Assembly (NCBI GenBank): GCA_026874595.1 | Contig: CM049317.1 | Location: 67,918,118 to 67,982,117, forward strand | Reading direction: 5' to 3' | Source of the DNA: Sipunculus nudus | Taxonomy: Eukaryota; Annelida; Sipuncula; Golfingiida; Sipunculidae | Length of the DNA stretch: 64,000 nt | Part shown: positions 23,440 to 35,230 of the stretch, piece by piece | Position numbering within the stretch: the first letter of the stretch is position 1 | Layout: every line of letters starts with the position of its first letter | Position numbers and translations under genes: made by a program | Notes under the pieces: model-generated | Database searches by the model: none | Seen by the model: the letters and a program-made list of their open reading frames with translations, nothing else | Told to the model about the DNA's origin: nothing

Positions 23440-25400
23440 AATACAGGTGGCTCCACCAGTCTGCAGAAACTAATAAAAACACTTAATGGTCAATATCCAT
23501 GCAAAAAATCATGGTGATCTCTGCATTTGTTGTTCAGATACTTCAGTTTTTGTATCAAATTGTCCATTATTCTGAGGGATACTTCGGAGTCCTATAGCTT
23601 GAAGGATATGGGTAACAGAGACCTAATTTCAAGTTTCCACAGGCACCTTTCATGGGCCTCCTTGCATGACAAGAATGAAGATTCTAGGTCCAGTTGTAGC
23701 GATTTGTACCCTGTTGACAGATAACCACATCTTTAAAGGTCTCAAAAAAAAGAAAAAAATTCGTAAAAATCTGAAAAAAAATAGAGGTGGCACACCCAGT
23801 CTGCAGAAATTGATGGAACAGCTCATGATCAATATGTATGCCGAAAATCATGACCATCAGTGTTGTAGTTATTGAAATACTGCAGTTTTTGTATCAAATT
23901 TTCCATTATTCTGGGGGGGGGGGTATTTTGGACCCATACAGCTTAAAGAATATGGGTAACAGAGACCTAATTTCAAGTTTCCATGGAGACTTTTCATGGG
24001 TCTCCCTGTGTGTCAAGAATGAAGATTCTTGGTCCAGTTTTTATGATTTGTGCCCTGTTAACAGATGTTCATATCTTTAAAGGTCTCAAAAATACAGAAA
24101 AATTTCGTAAAAAAAACCGAACAAATACAGGTGGTGCCACCAGTCTGCAGAAACTTATGAAACACTCCATGATCAATATCCATGCAAACAATTATGGTTA
24201 TCTCTGCATTAGTTGTTCAGATACTTTAGCTTTTGTATCAAATTTTCCATTATTCTGAGCTGTACTTTGGAGTGCCATAGCTCAAAGGATATGGGTAACA
24301 GAGACCAAATTTCAGGTTTACATGGAGACTTATCGTGGGTCTCCCTGTGTGTCAAGAACGAAGATTCTAGGTCCAGTCGTTACGATTTGTACCCTGTTGA
24401 CAGATAACTACATCCTTAAAGGTCTCAAAAATGGAGAAAACAATTCGTGAACATTGAAAAATACAGGTGGCGCCACCAGTCTGCACAAACTGATGAAACA
24501 TCTCATGATCAATATGTATGTCGAAAATCATGACCATCAGTGATGTAGTTAATGAGATATTGAAGTTTTTGTATGAAATTTTTGACTATTCTGGGGGGTA
24601 ATTTTGGGCCCCATAGCTCGAAGGATATGGGTAACAGAGACCTAATTTCTGGTTTCCATGGAGACTTTTCATAGGTCTCTCAGTGTGTCGAAAATGAAGA
24701 TTCTAGGTCCAGTTGTTACGATTTGTGCCACGCTAACAGATGACAGCATCCTCAAAGGTCTCAAAAATAGAGGAAAAAATCGTAAAAAATCAAACAGTAC
24801 AGGTGGCGCCACCAGTCTGCAGGAACTGATCGAACATCTCATGATCAATATGTATGCCAAAAATGAAGACCATCAGTGATGTAGTTATTGAGATATTGAA
24901 GTTTTTGTATGAAATTTTTTACTATTCTGGGGGGTACTTTGGGGCCCCATAGCTCAAAGGATATGGGTAACAGAGACCTAATTTCTGGTTTCCAAGGAGA
25001 TTTTTCATGGACCTCTCAGTGTGTCAAGAATTAAGATTCTAAGTCCAGTCTTTATGATTTGTGCCTTGTTAACAGATGTTCACATTTTTAAAGGTCTCAA
25101 AAATAGAGAAAAAAATTCGTAAAAAATCAAAAAATACAGGTGGCACCACCAGTCTGCAGGAAATGATGTAACATCTCATGATCAATATGTATGCCAAAAA
25201 TCATGACCATCAGTCAAGTAGTTAATGAGATATTGAAGTTTTTGTATGAAATTTTTGACTTTTCTGGGGGGTACTTTGGGGCCACATAGCTCGAAGGATA
25301 TGGGTAACAGAGACCTAATTTCTGGTTTCCAAGGAGATTTTTTATGGACCTCTCAGAATCCCAAGTTACAAGGTTCTAGGTCCAGCGGTTACGATTTGTG
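23440..25400 (+). repeat. Six tandem units of about 337 bp in D-inner
   Basis: The spacing of the anchor GGTAACAGAG is 344, 339, 336, 336 and 337 bp. Every unit carries an ACAGGTGGCGCCACCAGTC-like palindrome, then CATCTCATGATCAATATG, a GAGATATTGAAG word and GATTCTAGGTCCAG. The frames read in them are by-products of the period. Confidence 0.9.
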
Positions 25401-25409
25401 CCTGGTTAA

Positions 25410-25473
25410 CGGACGGACAGACGGACAGACGGACAGACGGACGGCACGACAGACGGACAGACGGACGACGGAC
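25410..25473 (+). repeat. ACGG/ACAG microsatellite at the end of D-inner
   Basis: Alternating GGAC and AGAC tetramers directly before the 3' hairpin. Shorter versions occupy the same place in the other D copies and in the C element. Confidence 0.9.
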
Positions 25474-25488
25474 AAAGAGTGATCGCTA

Positions 25489-25519
25489 TAGCTCAGATGA
25501 CTTTCAGTCAGCTGAGCTA
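25489..25519 (+). other. 3' terminal hairpin of D-inner
   Basis: Arms TAGCTCAGATGACT and AGTCAGCTGAGCTA pair around TTC with one mismatch. The right arm inverts the 5' word CTCAGCTGAC. Confidence 0.8.
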
Positions 25520-27217
25520 AAAAGCTGAAATCCTTATGTGTGCATGATATGAAAATTATATCAACAGTGCTCACAGGAAAAAAACGTGCCATGGTCACAT
25601 TTGGGCAAACTTTAAGGTACTAATTTTATATTTATACTAATAACTTATAAAATTTGAAAAATTCAGAACTAATTTTGGGTATTCAATTGAATCTTGATTA
25701 AATAATGTTACATCCCTGACAAAAAAATCTCTAGCTTCAGCAATGCCCTTGTTAAGGGAGTAAATATATTTCTTGATTTTTTACAAAGTGCATTATGTTT
25801 GGGCCCATAACTTAAAACAATTACACAATACTGACATCATTCTGGCATGTGCATAGAGAATGAAAAATATGTATATTATTTATGATTAAAGTCAGATCAG
25901 TGGTTTTGATATTAGGCAGTCTTGAAGTGTAACAATGGTTTTTTAATGGAAAAATGAAGTTTTTCATTAATACCTCGAAGGTATTAAGTCCTAGTGACCA
26001 AATTCTTGGCATGGTAGGGGATTTTGTAGACATCTAACTGTATGCCGAATTTAAGGAACTTAGAGCTGAAGCTGGGGAGCTGAGCTCTTGCAAACTGCAT
26101 AACACTAGCTTGATGTAAACAATATGTTACATGGTGCTTGAAAACTTGATTAAAATCTACAGTTTTTGATCAACTGGTTTCAAATTTTTGGTGTTAACAT
26201 GTGAAATGCTAACAAGAACATGCTGTGAAAATTAAATCCACAGTACTTACAGGAAAAAAACGTGCCATGGTCAAAGTTGGGCAAAATTTAAAGTACCAAT
26301 TTTTTATTTTTATTAATATTTTAAAAAATTTAAAAGATTTTCATCTAATTTTGGGTATACAATTTAATTTTGATTAATTAAAGTTATATTACTGAAAAAA
26401 AGGTCCATAGCTTTAACATTTTTTGTGTTAAGAGATCAAATATCTTTCCTGATTTTTTACAAAATGCATTATGTTTTGACCCATAACTTTTTTAAATTAA
26501 ATAATACAGACATAATTTCTGGCTTGTACATAGGAACTATATAGAGGAATATTTATGGTAAATATGAGGAAAAACAGATGAGTGGTTTTGATATAAGGCA
26601 GTCCTGAAGTGTGAAAATAGGTTTTTAATAAAAAATTGAGGTTTTTCCTTAATTTCTCAAAGGAACGAAGATGCAAAGACCCAGTTTTCGGCTTGGTAGG
26701 AGATCTTGGGGACATCTAACATTATGCCGAATTTTGGATTCCTATGTCTTACGGTTTCAAAACATGCCACATCTACGGACGGACGGACGGACAGACGGAC
26801 AATGGACCACGACTTTAGCTCAGATGACTTATAGTCAGCTGAGCTAAAAATGAGAATTATTTTCATGATTTGTCATTAGGCGTCTTTCTGAAGGATGGAT
26901 GCAGACGGTGGTTACGATGGCGCTATAATACGATGGTCTCCAAGACATTTTTGTTAACGTTCATCTTCAATCACACGATATACACACTTAAAGGTAAAAA
27001 TATAAAATATATAAACGCGGGTTATATATGGCTTGTATTTAGGCGTCTTAATGAAGGGTATATGGGCTTATAATACGGAGGCGTCTATATGAACAGCGTC
27101 CATTTTCATGGCATCCAAATGAACAGCGTCCAGGTGATACAATGGCGTCTATCTGAACAGCGTCCATCTGAGATGATCCCCTGGCAAGCAGTTAACCATT
27201 GATGTCGAGTCCTGCTG

Positions 27218-27470
27218 TGACATTTCATCCATGGAGAGTTCTGCCTTGTGGTGGTTTGTCCATGGACATTATGTCCTATGGCATTTTGTTCCTGAAATTG
27301 ATATCCTGTGATATTTTGCCATGAATATTATATCCCATAACATTTTGTATATGGCCATTGTCCTTTGGTATTTTATCAATGGCCATTATGTCTGGAAGCT
27401 ATTCTGTGTGTACATTTAATTCTGGTTGCATTTTGTCCAAGGATGTTTTCTCTGGTTACCATAAAATTTA
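27218..27470 (+). repeat. Degenerate minisatellite, about 30-bp units
   Basis: Eight or so imperfect units resembling CATTTTGTCCATGGACATTA followed by TGTCCTATGG. They start right at the edge of the split hAT-like MITE. The units vary too much to be recent. The array has no coding meaning that I can see. Confidence 0.7.
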
Positions 27471-28763
27471 TCATAATATCTTAATTTTCTTCTTTTAAAT
27501 ATAGTATATAAAAATTAAATCTTTAACATGTTAGATATATCTTCCCTGTATTTGTGACATACCTGCAGAGTACCTGTATTACAACATCAGTGAACTAAAA
27601 TAATTATCATTACTATGTTATCATCATCACACCTACACTCATTCTCAACTTTAATAATTTGGATCGTTGCATCCTCATTACTCTAAATGTATATTTTCTT
27701 TTATGCACCTGTCTGAACTTTATCATTTGAACAGATATTTTTTTATTTCTCTAGATTTTTTATTCCTGTATCTCAATCTGGTATCCAAATTTTGTTTTCA
27801 ACCTATAATAACTGCATTACCATGAAACACCTAATATTTGCTATGATCTCATTCAATACTTCCACCTCCCTCATTACATCATACAAATTTTTTGTCAAAC
27901 AATTGTTAACATGTTTCCTACGACACACAATTTTGATAGGCATTTACTTCAAACCTATGAACATGAGATAAATAATATTTTAAAATTTATATCTGTATCT
28001 ACTTTGACACTGCTTTAGTTTTATATATAATATATTATATAACTGACGGTGGTAGCACTCAACCATTTTTTATACTATTCCTCTATGCCGACAACTCAGA
28101 AATGCCCATTTTTGGTCTTGAACTGTCAGGACTTATGCAAGGTGTGTCCTAAGGGGGGTAATTTCCCATATTTTTTCATTAATAAAATGAAAAAGGACAT
28201 TATTGCAAGATGGGGTAACCACAATGTCATTTGTCAGACACTATGTCAGTTAACTAAGCCATGTCAACTCAAACCACCGATTATAACAAGGCCCATGTCA
28301 ACTCACTCCATGGAAAACCTATCCCACACAAACCTGGTCGAAGTCCTGCAGACCTGTCCCAAGGAGATAATGGGTAATGTTCTAATGATTTATAAATGAA
28401 CACCGATGGGATAGTCCCTTTTGTTAAAGTATATATATATATATAGAACCCACAAAGAAGACACCTCTGAGAAGTTGCTACTGACAATAAATTTAGGTGC
28501 TACTGTATATCACTGTCGATTTATCAATGGCCCTACTCAGTTAAGTTTTGTTCACAGACAAGCCTGTGTACCTCATGGCTGGACAGCAGGGCTCGCCTCA
28601 TGCAGCATTCACTCCTGAGAGAATCCTGAGGTAAACGCATACCCAACTCCCTAACTACAATGTGCAACAGTTTCTACGTGCTAGAGTACAGACAGTGTAG
28701 AAAAATAAGTCTCATAAGCTTAAGTGAAAAAAGAAAATATGAGAAAACCTTTCCTTGCCTTAC

Positions 28764-28960
28764 AGTTTAATATTAGTTTTACTCTTCGGCATTAACAGTA
28801 CCTAATTTATTTCTTAATGGATGCCACAAATAGTAGAATCAAAAGAGTAAAAACTAATATTAAACTCTAAAGATCTTAGATATGCAATAAAGTTTAACAT
28901 TAGTTTTACTCTTGGGCTTTACCAGTACCTAATTCATATCTGGATAGATGCCACATATGA
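28764..28960. repeat. Foldback plus direct repeat
   Basis: Arm AGTTTAATATTAGTTTTACT (28764) is inverted at 28843-28866, giving a nearly perfect 23-bp stem around 56 bp. The same arm appears a third time in direct orientation at 28891, with the same following words (CAGTACCTAATT, GATGCCACA). This resembles a tiny MITE with a tandem duplicate. Confidence 0.6.
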
Positions 28961-28989
28961 TATTATATAGCATCTTTTCATTCATGGCT

Positions 28990-29140
28990 CAGACTTATGT
29001 GAAATACAGTAGAACCTGTCTGAAAGACCACCTGTCTAAGAAGACCATCTGTCAATTAAGACCACCCTCAACTGACCTAAAAGCATTTACATCAATTACA
29101 TCTAACCTGTCTACTAAGACCACCTGTAAATTATGACCAC
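28990..29140. repeat. Interspersed repeat fragment, DNA-transposon-like
   Basis: It begins near ACAGTAGAACCTGTCTG and contains several copies of AAGACCACCTGTCTA-like words. The start recalls pogo/Tigger-type ends, but no opposite end or duplication was found. Confidence 0.35.
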
Positions 29141-29999
29141 TATTGGACAGTCATGCAGGTTGTCATTTTACACAAGTTTCATTAAATATTCAAAGAAATA
29201 TTAATAGTATTTCACTTCAAACACTGGACAAGCATACTCGCCTAAGTTATTTGTGTCCCAATGGATGGTGTGTTAATGTTATGAGCAAATACTGCTCACT
29301 GAAGATGGCAGGGATCTAGGAGATATCACATCAGACACTTCTTTTCTCACAAAGAGTTTCATAGATTGAGATCATTGTAGCTTGCACAATCTTGTAGTAA
29401 ACATGTCCAAGCATCAAGGTAATTATAGAGTTAAGAGGTTATGTATTTATCAGTGTTTGTTTGTTTTGTTTTTTTGCCTGATTACTGGATTGCACCAAAA
29501 ATACAGGTTTTGTATTCATACGTGCCTGCATGATTTTTTTTCCTTTTTGCATGTTAGCATGATTACATAAAAATTACTGAACAAGGTTCCAAGATACTTA
29601 GTGGAGGGTTGATCAAGACACGGCCTACAACAGACTAGATTAAATTTTAATAAGGTTCAGTATAAGGCAGTTGACCCAGTTGGATTATTCACCAGGGCAA
29701 ATCTGCATTTGCTTCTTAGTTCAGCTTTGGTAACTGCCCATGGGCACCACGCTTAAGTTTATCTAACATAAAGTATATTTTATAAAATACAGAATTAAGC
29801 TGAAATCTGAGAATCCTCACTGTAAAGTGTGTCATATGGACTGACTGAACTATACACACAGAGTTCAACAAGCAGACTGTCAGAAATCATTACATAAATC
29901 ACAGAACATGTGCAGAAAGAAACAATAATCGTCTAAGTGTGGGTTGGGCAACTTGTATTACTCTTCTGACTTCCTTACACATGGCTGACACAAAGCCTC

Positions 30000-30160
30000 G
30001 GGAATAAAAATCGTCCGGGTTCTGCCATGTGCTGTTTCTAAAAACCACTACATGCACATGTCATACCCGCTAAATTACGACACCAGTTCTGCCAGGCCGC
30101 GTCCAGACAAAAACAATGCCATTCCAAACCCATGTCATGCACCTGTCTGTCTCAGGCTTA
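30000..30160. promoter_or_regulatory. Candidate regulatory block
   Basis: Less AT-rich unique sequence with GGAATAAAAATCG (posterior-HOX-like), GCTAAATTACGAC (homeobox-like), AAACAATGCCATTCC (SOX and TEAD-like) and CACCTG (E-box). Function is unproven. Confidence 0.2.
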
Positions 30161-30836
30161 TTCTGTTTTTTTAATTATTTTCTTTATTTTTAAATTACAG
30201 CCACAGTCTGTAGCTCACTTTAATTATCTTCATTAGGATATCTGAGTTGTCTGATATTTCATAAAAGTATATGTTACATTATATATAACTGGATTCAGAT
30301 GATACAGTAAAAGTGCAGTACAGAAAATCTGCTGTCAACTGGTGTTACTCTTACTTAATAATACATTACAGTCAGCGTTTCCTTTGATGTTGTCTTATTT
30401 TTTAAGCAAATATTATAAAATTTGTCTGTGTTAATGGAATTATCAAATAAGCTCAATGTCGGAGCAAGAAAAATAAGGACAAGCCATCGGTAAGGAAGCC
30501 AGTCTTGGGTATGGAACCTATACTGCACTTTTACCGATGATGAAATTATGATTATATGTATATAGCAATTAATATTTCAATAATGGCCCAAAAATATTTA
30601 TGTGATCTTTGATGAGTGATAAAATGGATGAAGGTTTTTTTAACACATTTAAATAAATGTATTGGGAATACCTAACAACATTTTTTAATCATGTTCTATA
30701 ACTTTAGAATCAGGGTGATACTGGGGCACATCATAAGACATTGCGGTGACATTGGGATGACATCAGGATGACAATAAGACAAGTCTTAAATTTGACAATT
30801 TTTTATATTTCCCAAATCTCTCTCACTGCTCTTTAG

Positions 30837-30894
30837 ATTGAACCTTGACCTCTGCTATCATCAGAAGAACAGACGTATCCTGAAAAACTTGCAG
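30837..30894 (+). CDS. Weak candidate 58-nt exon, unknown protein
   Basis: A strong pyrimidine tract ending CACTGCTCTTTAG precedes it and a consensus donor CAG/GTAAGT follows. One frame is open across it and reads LNLDLCYHQKNRRILKNLQ after one leftover base. Against it: it is short, its strand is opposite to the 6-kb exon, and a decayed D-family end begins only about 40 bp downstream, so the block could be repeat-derived. Confidence 0.25.
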
Positions 30895-33297
30895 GTAAGT
30901 TTATTCTGGTAATGACCAACCACTGTAGGACAGCCTCAAGATGACTTTAAGTCAGCTCAGCAAAAGAGTTTAAAGACACCCACACTGCTATCTAGATGAC
31001 ATGTGTACCAAGCTTACCAACAACTTAATTGCACATAAACCAGCTTATACATCCATCACATTATAAGGACCTTTCTTAGAAGGAGTGTTCATTGATGTAC
31101 AAAGAGTCCCATATATTTAGGTAAATAGGGTAGGTTAACAGCCGGATTTATAACACTAGCTTCCAAATGGAGTTTATATAAATTTCTTCCATTTTTCACT
31201 ACCATAGTATTTTTAGCAGCAATGGAACTGCATCAGTTACCCGTTCTTTACTCTGGAAGCCAATATTTTCATGTAATTAACACAGAGTTCATTATCCACC
31301 TGGTGAACGTAACCCATACATCTGTTAACCCTGACAGCCGCTACGCAAAAAACTGGAGGAACTCATGTATACAACAGCAACACAAAAACACAGAGGAATG
31401 AAGTGTGTAACGGGGAGTAGTTGGTATAACCTCAGGAAGAAACTGGAAACCATGCTGCCTGTGTAAAGAAACCTCACAATGATACCTCCGAGAAATTTAT
31501 TTATTTAACCTGATTAAAACATGCAGCATAAAAACAATAAAACATATGTTAGTTAAAATGATAATATCATAAAGATATCATGGTGATTAATTAATTAGGT
31601 ATTTTTCAATTAACATATATTACATAAATGTATTGCTAAATTATCTTAAAGCTATATAATGTTTCCACACATTATACCTTTATCTTAAGTGAATACTTAA
31701 GAACATTTTTTCCAATCACAAACAGAAAATGGCATCTCCTGGACCTCAGGGTTTACTTTTTTAAGGAGATCATGGTGTAAATATGATTATCAAAATTTAT
31801 AAAAGGTCTTCCAAGAACTAAGCAGGTTCTCTGTGCTAGGGAGAAATTTATAAAATAAATTAAATACAGCAAATATCCCCTTAATGCCTTCAGTGAAATA
31901 TTCAAAGTCAGTCCTCCCAAACAAAGACTCAGGCCATGGGTCTGAGACAGAGACCATGACCAGGGAATAGGGGATCCAAGACAAACAAAACCAACATAAA
32001 CACTGTATCTTCATGGATAATGGATTAATATAATGTTTATTTTTTAATATCATTTATAGATGGATGATATAGATAAATATGTGTCAACAGTGTTAAATGC
32101 TTTGTCCATTTTTACTCTAAATTTGGAGGTAAATTGTATTTTGGCAAATGCTTGTTACATTATTATTATTATTGTTCTGATAGTATGTATTCATGTTTAT
32201 ATGTATTTATTTATGTGCATTAATATGCATGATCTTTTACTGACAGGAGCATTACTTGTAAGCCATAATGGCTACTTTTATTCTTGTTAAAATACATTAT
32301 TATCAAATCAAATGAGTTGTTTGATCATTAACAGCAAATAATATGCATCAATTGAGCACAATTTTCTTGTAAAAGGTGTTTAAACATCTCTCTTAAAAAA
32401 TCACCTGTAAAAAGTAACATTTAACCCAGTTTTATTGCAATGCATTAAGTCAATATGTACAGCTTATAAAACATCCCACATACCTTGGGGAGGGACTATG
32501 ATATTTCAGGAATATTTGTTCGAATTTGTACACAAGTGCAAGAATCTCCATCACTGAGCTGGCACGATGTTGATGTTGCTGCTACTGTTTTTATGGCTGC
32601 GTGGAAGGCTGTAGCAGCTCAGAAGAATCGGGGCACCTTGCTAGGATAAACAGGGCCTGGTTGGGAAGAGGTTATCAGAAACTATGTGCAATCACAGTGA
32701 TACGTTACCACCCTGGAAAACCCGGCCCATCCAACATTTCTCCACTCCGGATGATACATCCAGGAGCACACTCAGGGAGCACATACATCCACCAACAGAG
32801 CTGAATATTAATTCATTCCTTCCGAATTCAGAATGCATGTAAATATTCCCAGTTCAATACCTGCTGAAACCTCAAAAAATGGTGAAATCTGGATCAACCT
32901 AAGAGAAGAGTTCTGATGTCTGAATTACAGATTATTTCTTTTTGACTTTTGTTAGTGATGCATATAAAACCTGAACGCCAGCACATCAATTTTTCACATA
33001 TATCATGATTCTTATAGTATGTTTCCTTATAATCATCTTCATTTGATGAACAGTGTCAACAATAGGTTATGTACCTTCATTTCTCAGAACATGTGGGCAG
33101 GAAATAAACTGAACTCAGAGAGAGAACCCCTCCACAAACAACATTATTATTCCACAATTTTCACTCTGACAAGCCGGTCAAGAAACATATTGTTTCTCTT
33201 TATGCTAAGGAGTAATGCTCAGGAATTGGAGAGAATTTTACACATTGCACAAATAATCCATTACTGATAAAGTTTATACAGGATACACACAACTTTA

Positions 33298-34952
33298 ACT
33301 AGATATTTCTTGGCATCGCAGGTGCCACAGCATCCCCAGAAATTAATCCCCCCCCCCCCTTTAGGAATAGGCCTCCATTTTCAGCAGCATATACTGACAC
33401 TTGGCATGCATCCACAATTTTTTCAAAGATGTGTCCTGTGACCTTGACCTTAACCTCATGACCTCAAAATCAATACGAATTTTTCTTTAATGATGGGCCA
33501 CATATAAGTCAAGTTTAAAACCAATATATCAATCCAAGCGGAAATGAATTTTTGGACAGATGGCTCCTGTGACCTTCACCTTTGACCTTGTGACCTAAAA
33601 ATGGATAGGGGTCTTCCACTCTTGGCAGGTGAACTATATGTGCAAGATGAAAGATCTTAGATGAATTGTTTGGCTGAAAATGCATCCACAATCTTTTTAA
33701 AGATGTGTCCTGTGACCTTGACCTTTGACCTCATGACCCCAAAATTAATTTCAGGTCTTGCTATTCCAACAGGTTATATAAAAGTCAAGTTTGAAATCCA
33801 TACATCAATAAATGCAGGAATTATCATCCAGAAACTAATTTTTGGACAGATGGCTCCTGTGACCTTCACCTTTGACCTTTTGACCTCAAAATTGATAGGG
33901 GTCTTCCTCTATTGGCAGATGAACAATATGTGCAAGATGAAAGGTCTGAGATGAAATGTTTGGCTGAAAATGCATCCACAATCTTTTTAAAACTGTGTCC
34001 TGTGACCTTGACCTTTGACCTCATGACCCCAAAATCAATTCAGGTCTTGCTTTTTCAATTATACTTATATATAAAGTCAAGTTTGAAATCAATACATCAA
34101 TAAAAGCAGGAATTATCATCCAGAAACTAATTTTTTGACAGATAGCTCCTGTGGCCTTGTGATCCCAAAATTGATATGGATCATCCACTATTGGCAAATG
34201 AGCTATATATTCAAGATGGAAGACCTGGGATGAAAGTTTGGCTTAAAATGCATCCACAGTATCTTTTAAGATGTGAGTCCAGTGACCTTGACCTTTGACC
34301 TCATGACCCTAGAACCTATAGGGTTCTTACTTTAGTGGTGGGCCATACATAAGTCACATTTGAAATCCATATGGCTATCAACACTGGAGATATCATAAGA
34401 GGTACGTGATTTTCACCAAATAACACATTAAAGGTCAAGGCCACTCCCATGGTAAAGGATATGACCCAAATGTAAATAGACCTCATCCCATAACCCATCT
34501 CTCTACATGTGCATAATATGAAAGAAATCTGTCCATTAGTTTTTGATTTATAATGCTTACAGTACTGTCAAGTGGCAATTATGGGGGTATTAAAAGGCGT
34601 AAAAACAAGAAAAGGATAATAGGTTGGGCCACCAGTTTCCGGTAATCACAAGGCTATCCAAGATCTTCAGTCACCTTGATTTTTGGACCAGTCCATGCAA
34701 GCTTACTTGAGATATTTAGGAATTTGTGTTATTTTCTGCAAAAATGGACCTATTCAAGGTCAAGATCACTCTCCTAGCATGGGTCATGACCCCATTTTAA
34801 ATAGGCTTCGTCCCCTTACCTATATCTATACAAATGTAAAGTTTGAAAAAGATCAGTGAAATATTTTTTGAGTTATCCCGCTCACAAGGTTTTTCTCCGG
34901 CGGCAGCGGGACCATCGTGAAACCATAGTATCCCGACTTTGTCTGGGGATAC
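33298..34952 (+). mobile_element. Family A element, complete (A2)
   Basis: It starts ACTAGATATTTCTTGGCA with a short 5' hairpin (TGGCA and TGCCA), then GCATCCCCAGA and a C tract. Two to three tandem units carry GTGACCTTGACCTTTGACC. The palindrome position near 34620 is mutated (GGTTGGGCCACC). The end has a short GGC-type stretch, hairpin arms GTATCCCGAC and GTCTGGGGATAC, then host AATAAAA. There is no coding capacity. Confidence 0.75.
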
Positions 34953-35204
34953 AATAAAATATTCAGTTCTTCATAACATCTAAGTTGTGTAATCTTGAAT
35001 TTAACATAAACTGGAAGAAATTCATCATTCCTTCAGCAGATAACTTACAGGCAATGATGCATGTACAAACAGGCAAAGCACATCCTGTTCTCCCTATAAA
35101 TCATTGTTACACAACATTTTTTTTTTAAATCCTCTTAAGTCTTTATTGGAAGAACAAATTTCCCAGGATTTGTGCTATAGGGAAAATGAGTCTGTGTTGA
35201 GGAG

Positions 35205-35230
35205 AGGGGGAGGGGGGGGGGGGGGGGGGG
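35205..35230 (+). repeat. Poly-G tract
   Basis: A GGAGAGGGGGAGG lead-in to about 19 uninterrupted G bases, potentially G-quadruplex-forming. Confidence 0.9.

Larger units (their letters stand above)
22083..25520 (+). mobile_element. Family D element, inner copy (D-inner), complete
   Basis: It begins ACAAG, followed by the perfect palindrome TGACCCATGGGTCA (22088-22101) and then CGCTCAGCTGAC. It ends with an ACGG/ACAG tract and hairpin (25489-25519). After an interruption by element B2, six units of about 337 bp follow (anchor GGTAACAGAG at 23611, 23955, 24294, 24630, 24966 and 25303), each with a GGTGGCGCCACC-like word before AGTCTGCAG. It sits inside a repeat unit of D-outer: the flanks CTACAATTTTTG and CAACAGTGCTCAC match an uninterrupted unit near 26160-26250. 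Confidence 0.7.
20799..26848 (+). mobile_element. Family D element, outer copy (D-outer)
   Basis: It starts ACAAGGGACCTATGGGTCAC and continues CGACGCTCAGCTG. It ends with an ACGG tract (about 26775-26800) and a hairpin whose right arm is AGTCAGCTGAGCTA, followed by AAA. Its core is of 676-bp units (anchor CAGGAAAAAAACGTGCC at 25574 and 26250); a unit to the left was interrupted by D-inner at 22083. Excising it rejoins the host unit (TTTATGGAAACATTTAAT with ATGAGAATTAT) with no duplication beyond ambiguous A bases. No coding frame is supported. Confidence 0.65.
19468..27180. mobile_element. 7.7-kb inverted-repeat element with 8-bp TSD, no transposase
   Basis: It is flanked by CTGGCAAG at 19460-19467 and 27181-27188. 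The left end starts GGGTCCGTG and the right end, reverse-complemented, GGGATCATC. Both ends continue into inverted arrays of the words ATGGACGCTGTTCAGATGGAC-like (left about 19480-19580, right about 27060-27180). Inside are two tandem copies of a unit of about 300 bp (20411-20690 and 20695 onward), the second interrupted by the D-outer element. No transposase frame exists. The flanking word is nearly palindromic, so an alternative parse as part of the inverted repeat is possible. Confidence 0.5.
19215..27214. mobile_element. hAT-like MITE split by a 7.7-kb insertion
   Basis: The left part starts CAGGGCCCAACATTAAC (19215). The right part ends at 27214 and, reverse-complemented, starts CAGGACTCGACATCAA, giving short inverted ends. 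CTGTG flanks both sides (19210-19214 and 27215-27219). The left part holds internal CTTGCC/GGCAAG words. Removing the insertion and one CTGGCAAG copy would leave an element of about 280 bp. The 5-bp flank is shorter than usual for hAT, so the superfamily is uncertain. Confidence 0.45.
27220..33297. other. Mostly unique AT-rich DNA with small repeats
   Basis: Beyond the minisatellite, it holds a foldback/tandem repeat (28764-28960), a CAGTAGAACC-type repeat fragment (28990-29140), a motif-rich block (30000-30160), one weak exon candidate (30837-30894) and a decayed D 3' end (about 30930-30966). Nothing else is recognisable. Confidence 0.6.

Noticed and set aside
23440-25400. Evenly spaced repeats that could be mistaken for an array of the CRISPR type
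   Set aside because: The whole 337-bp unit repeats with no distinct spacers, and the context is eukaryotic.
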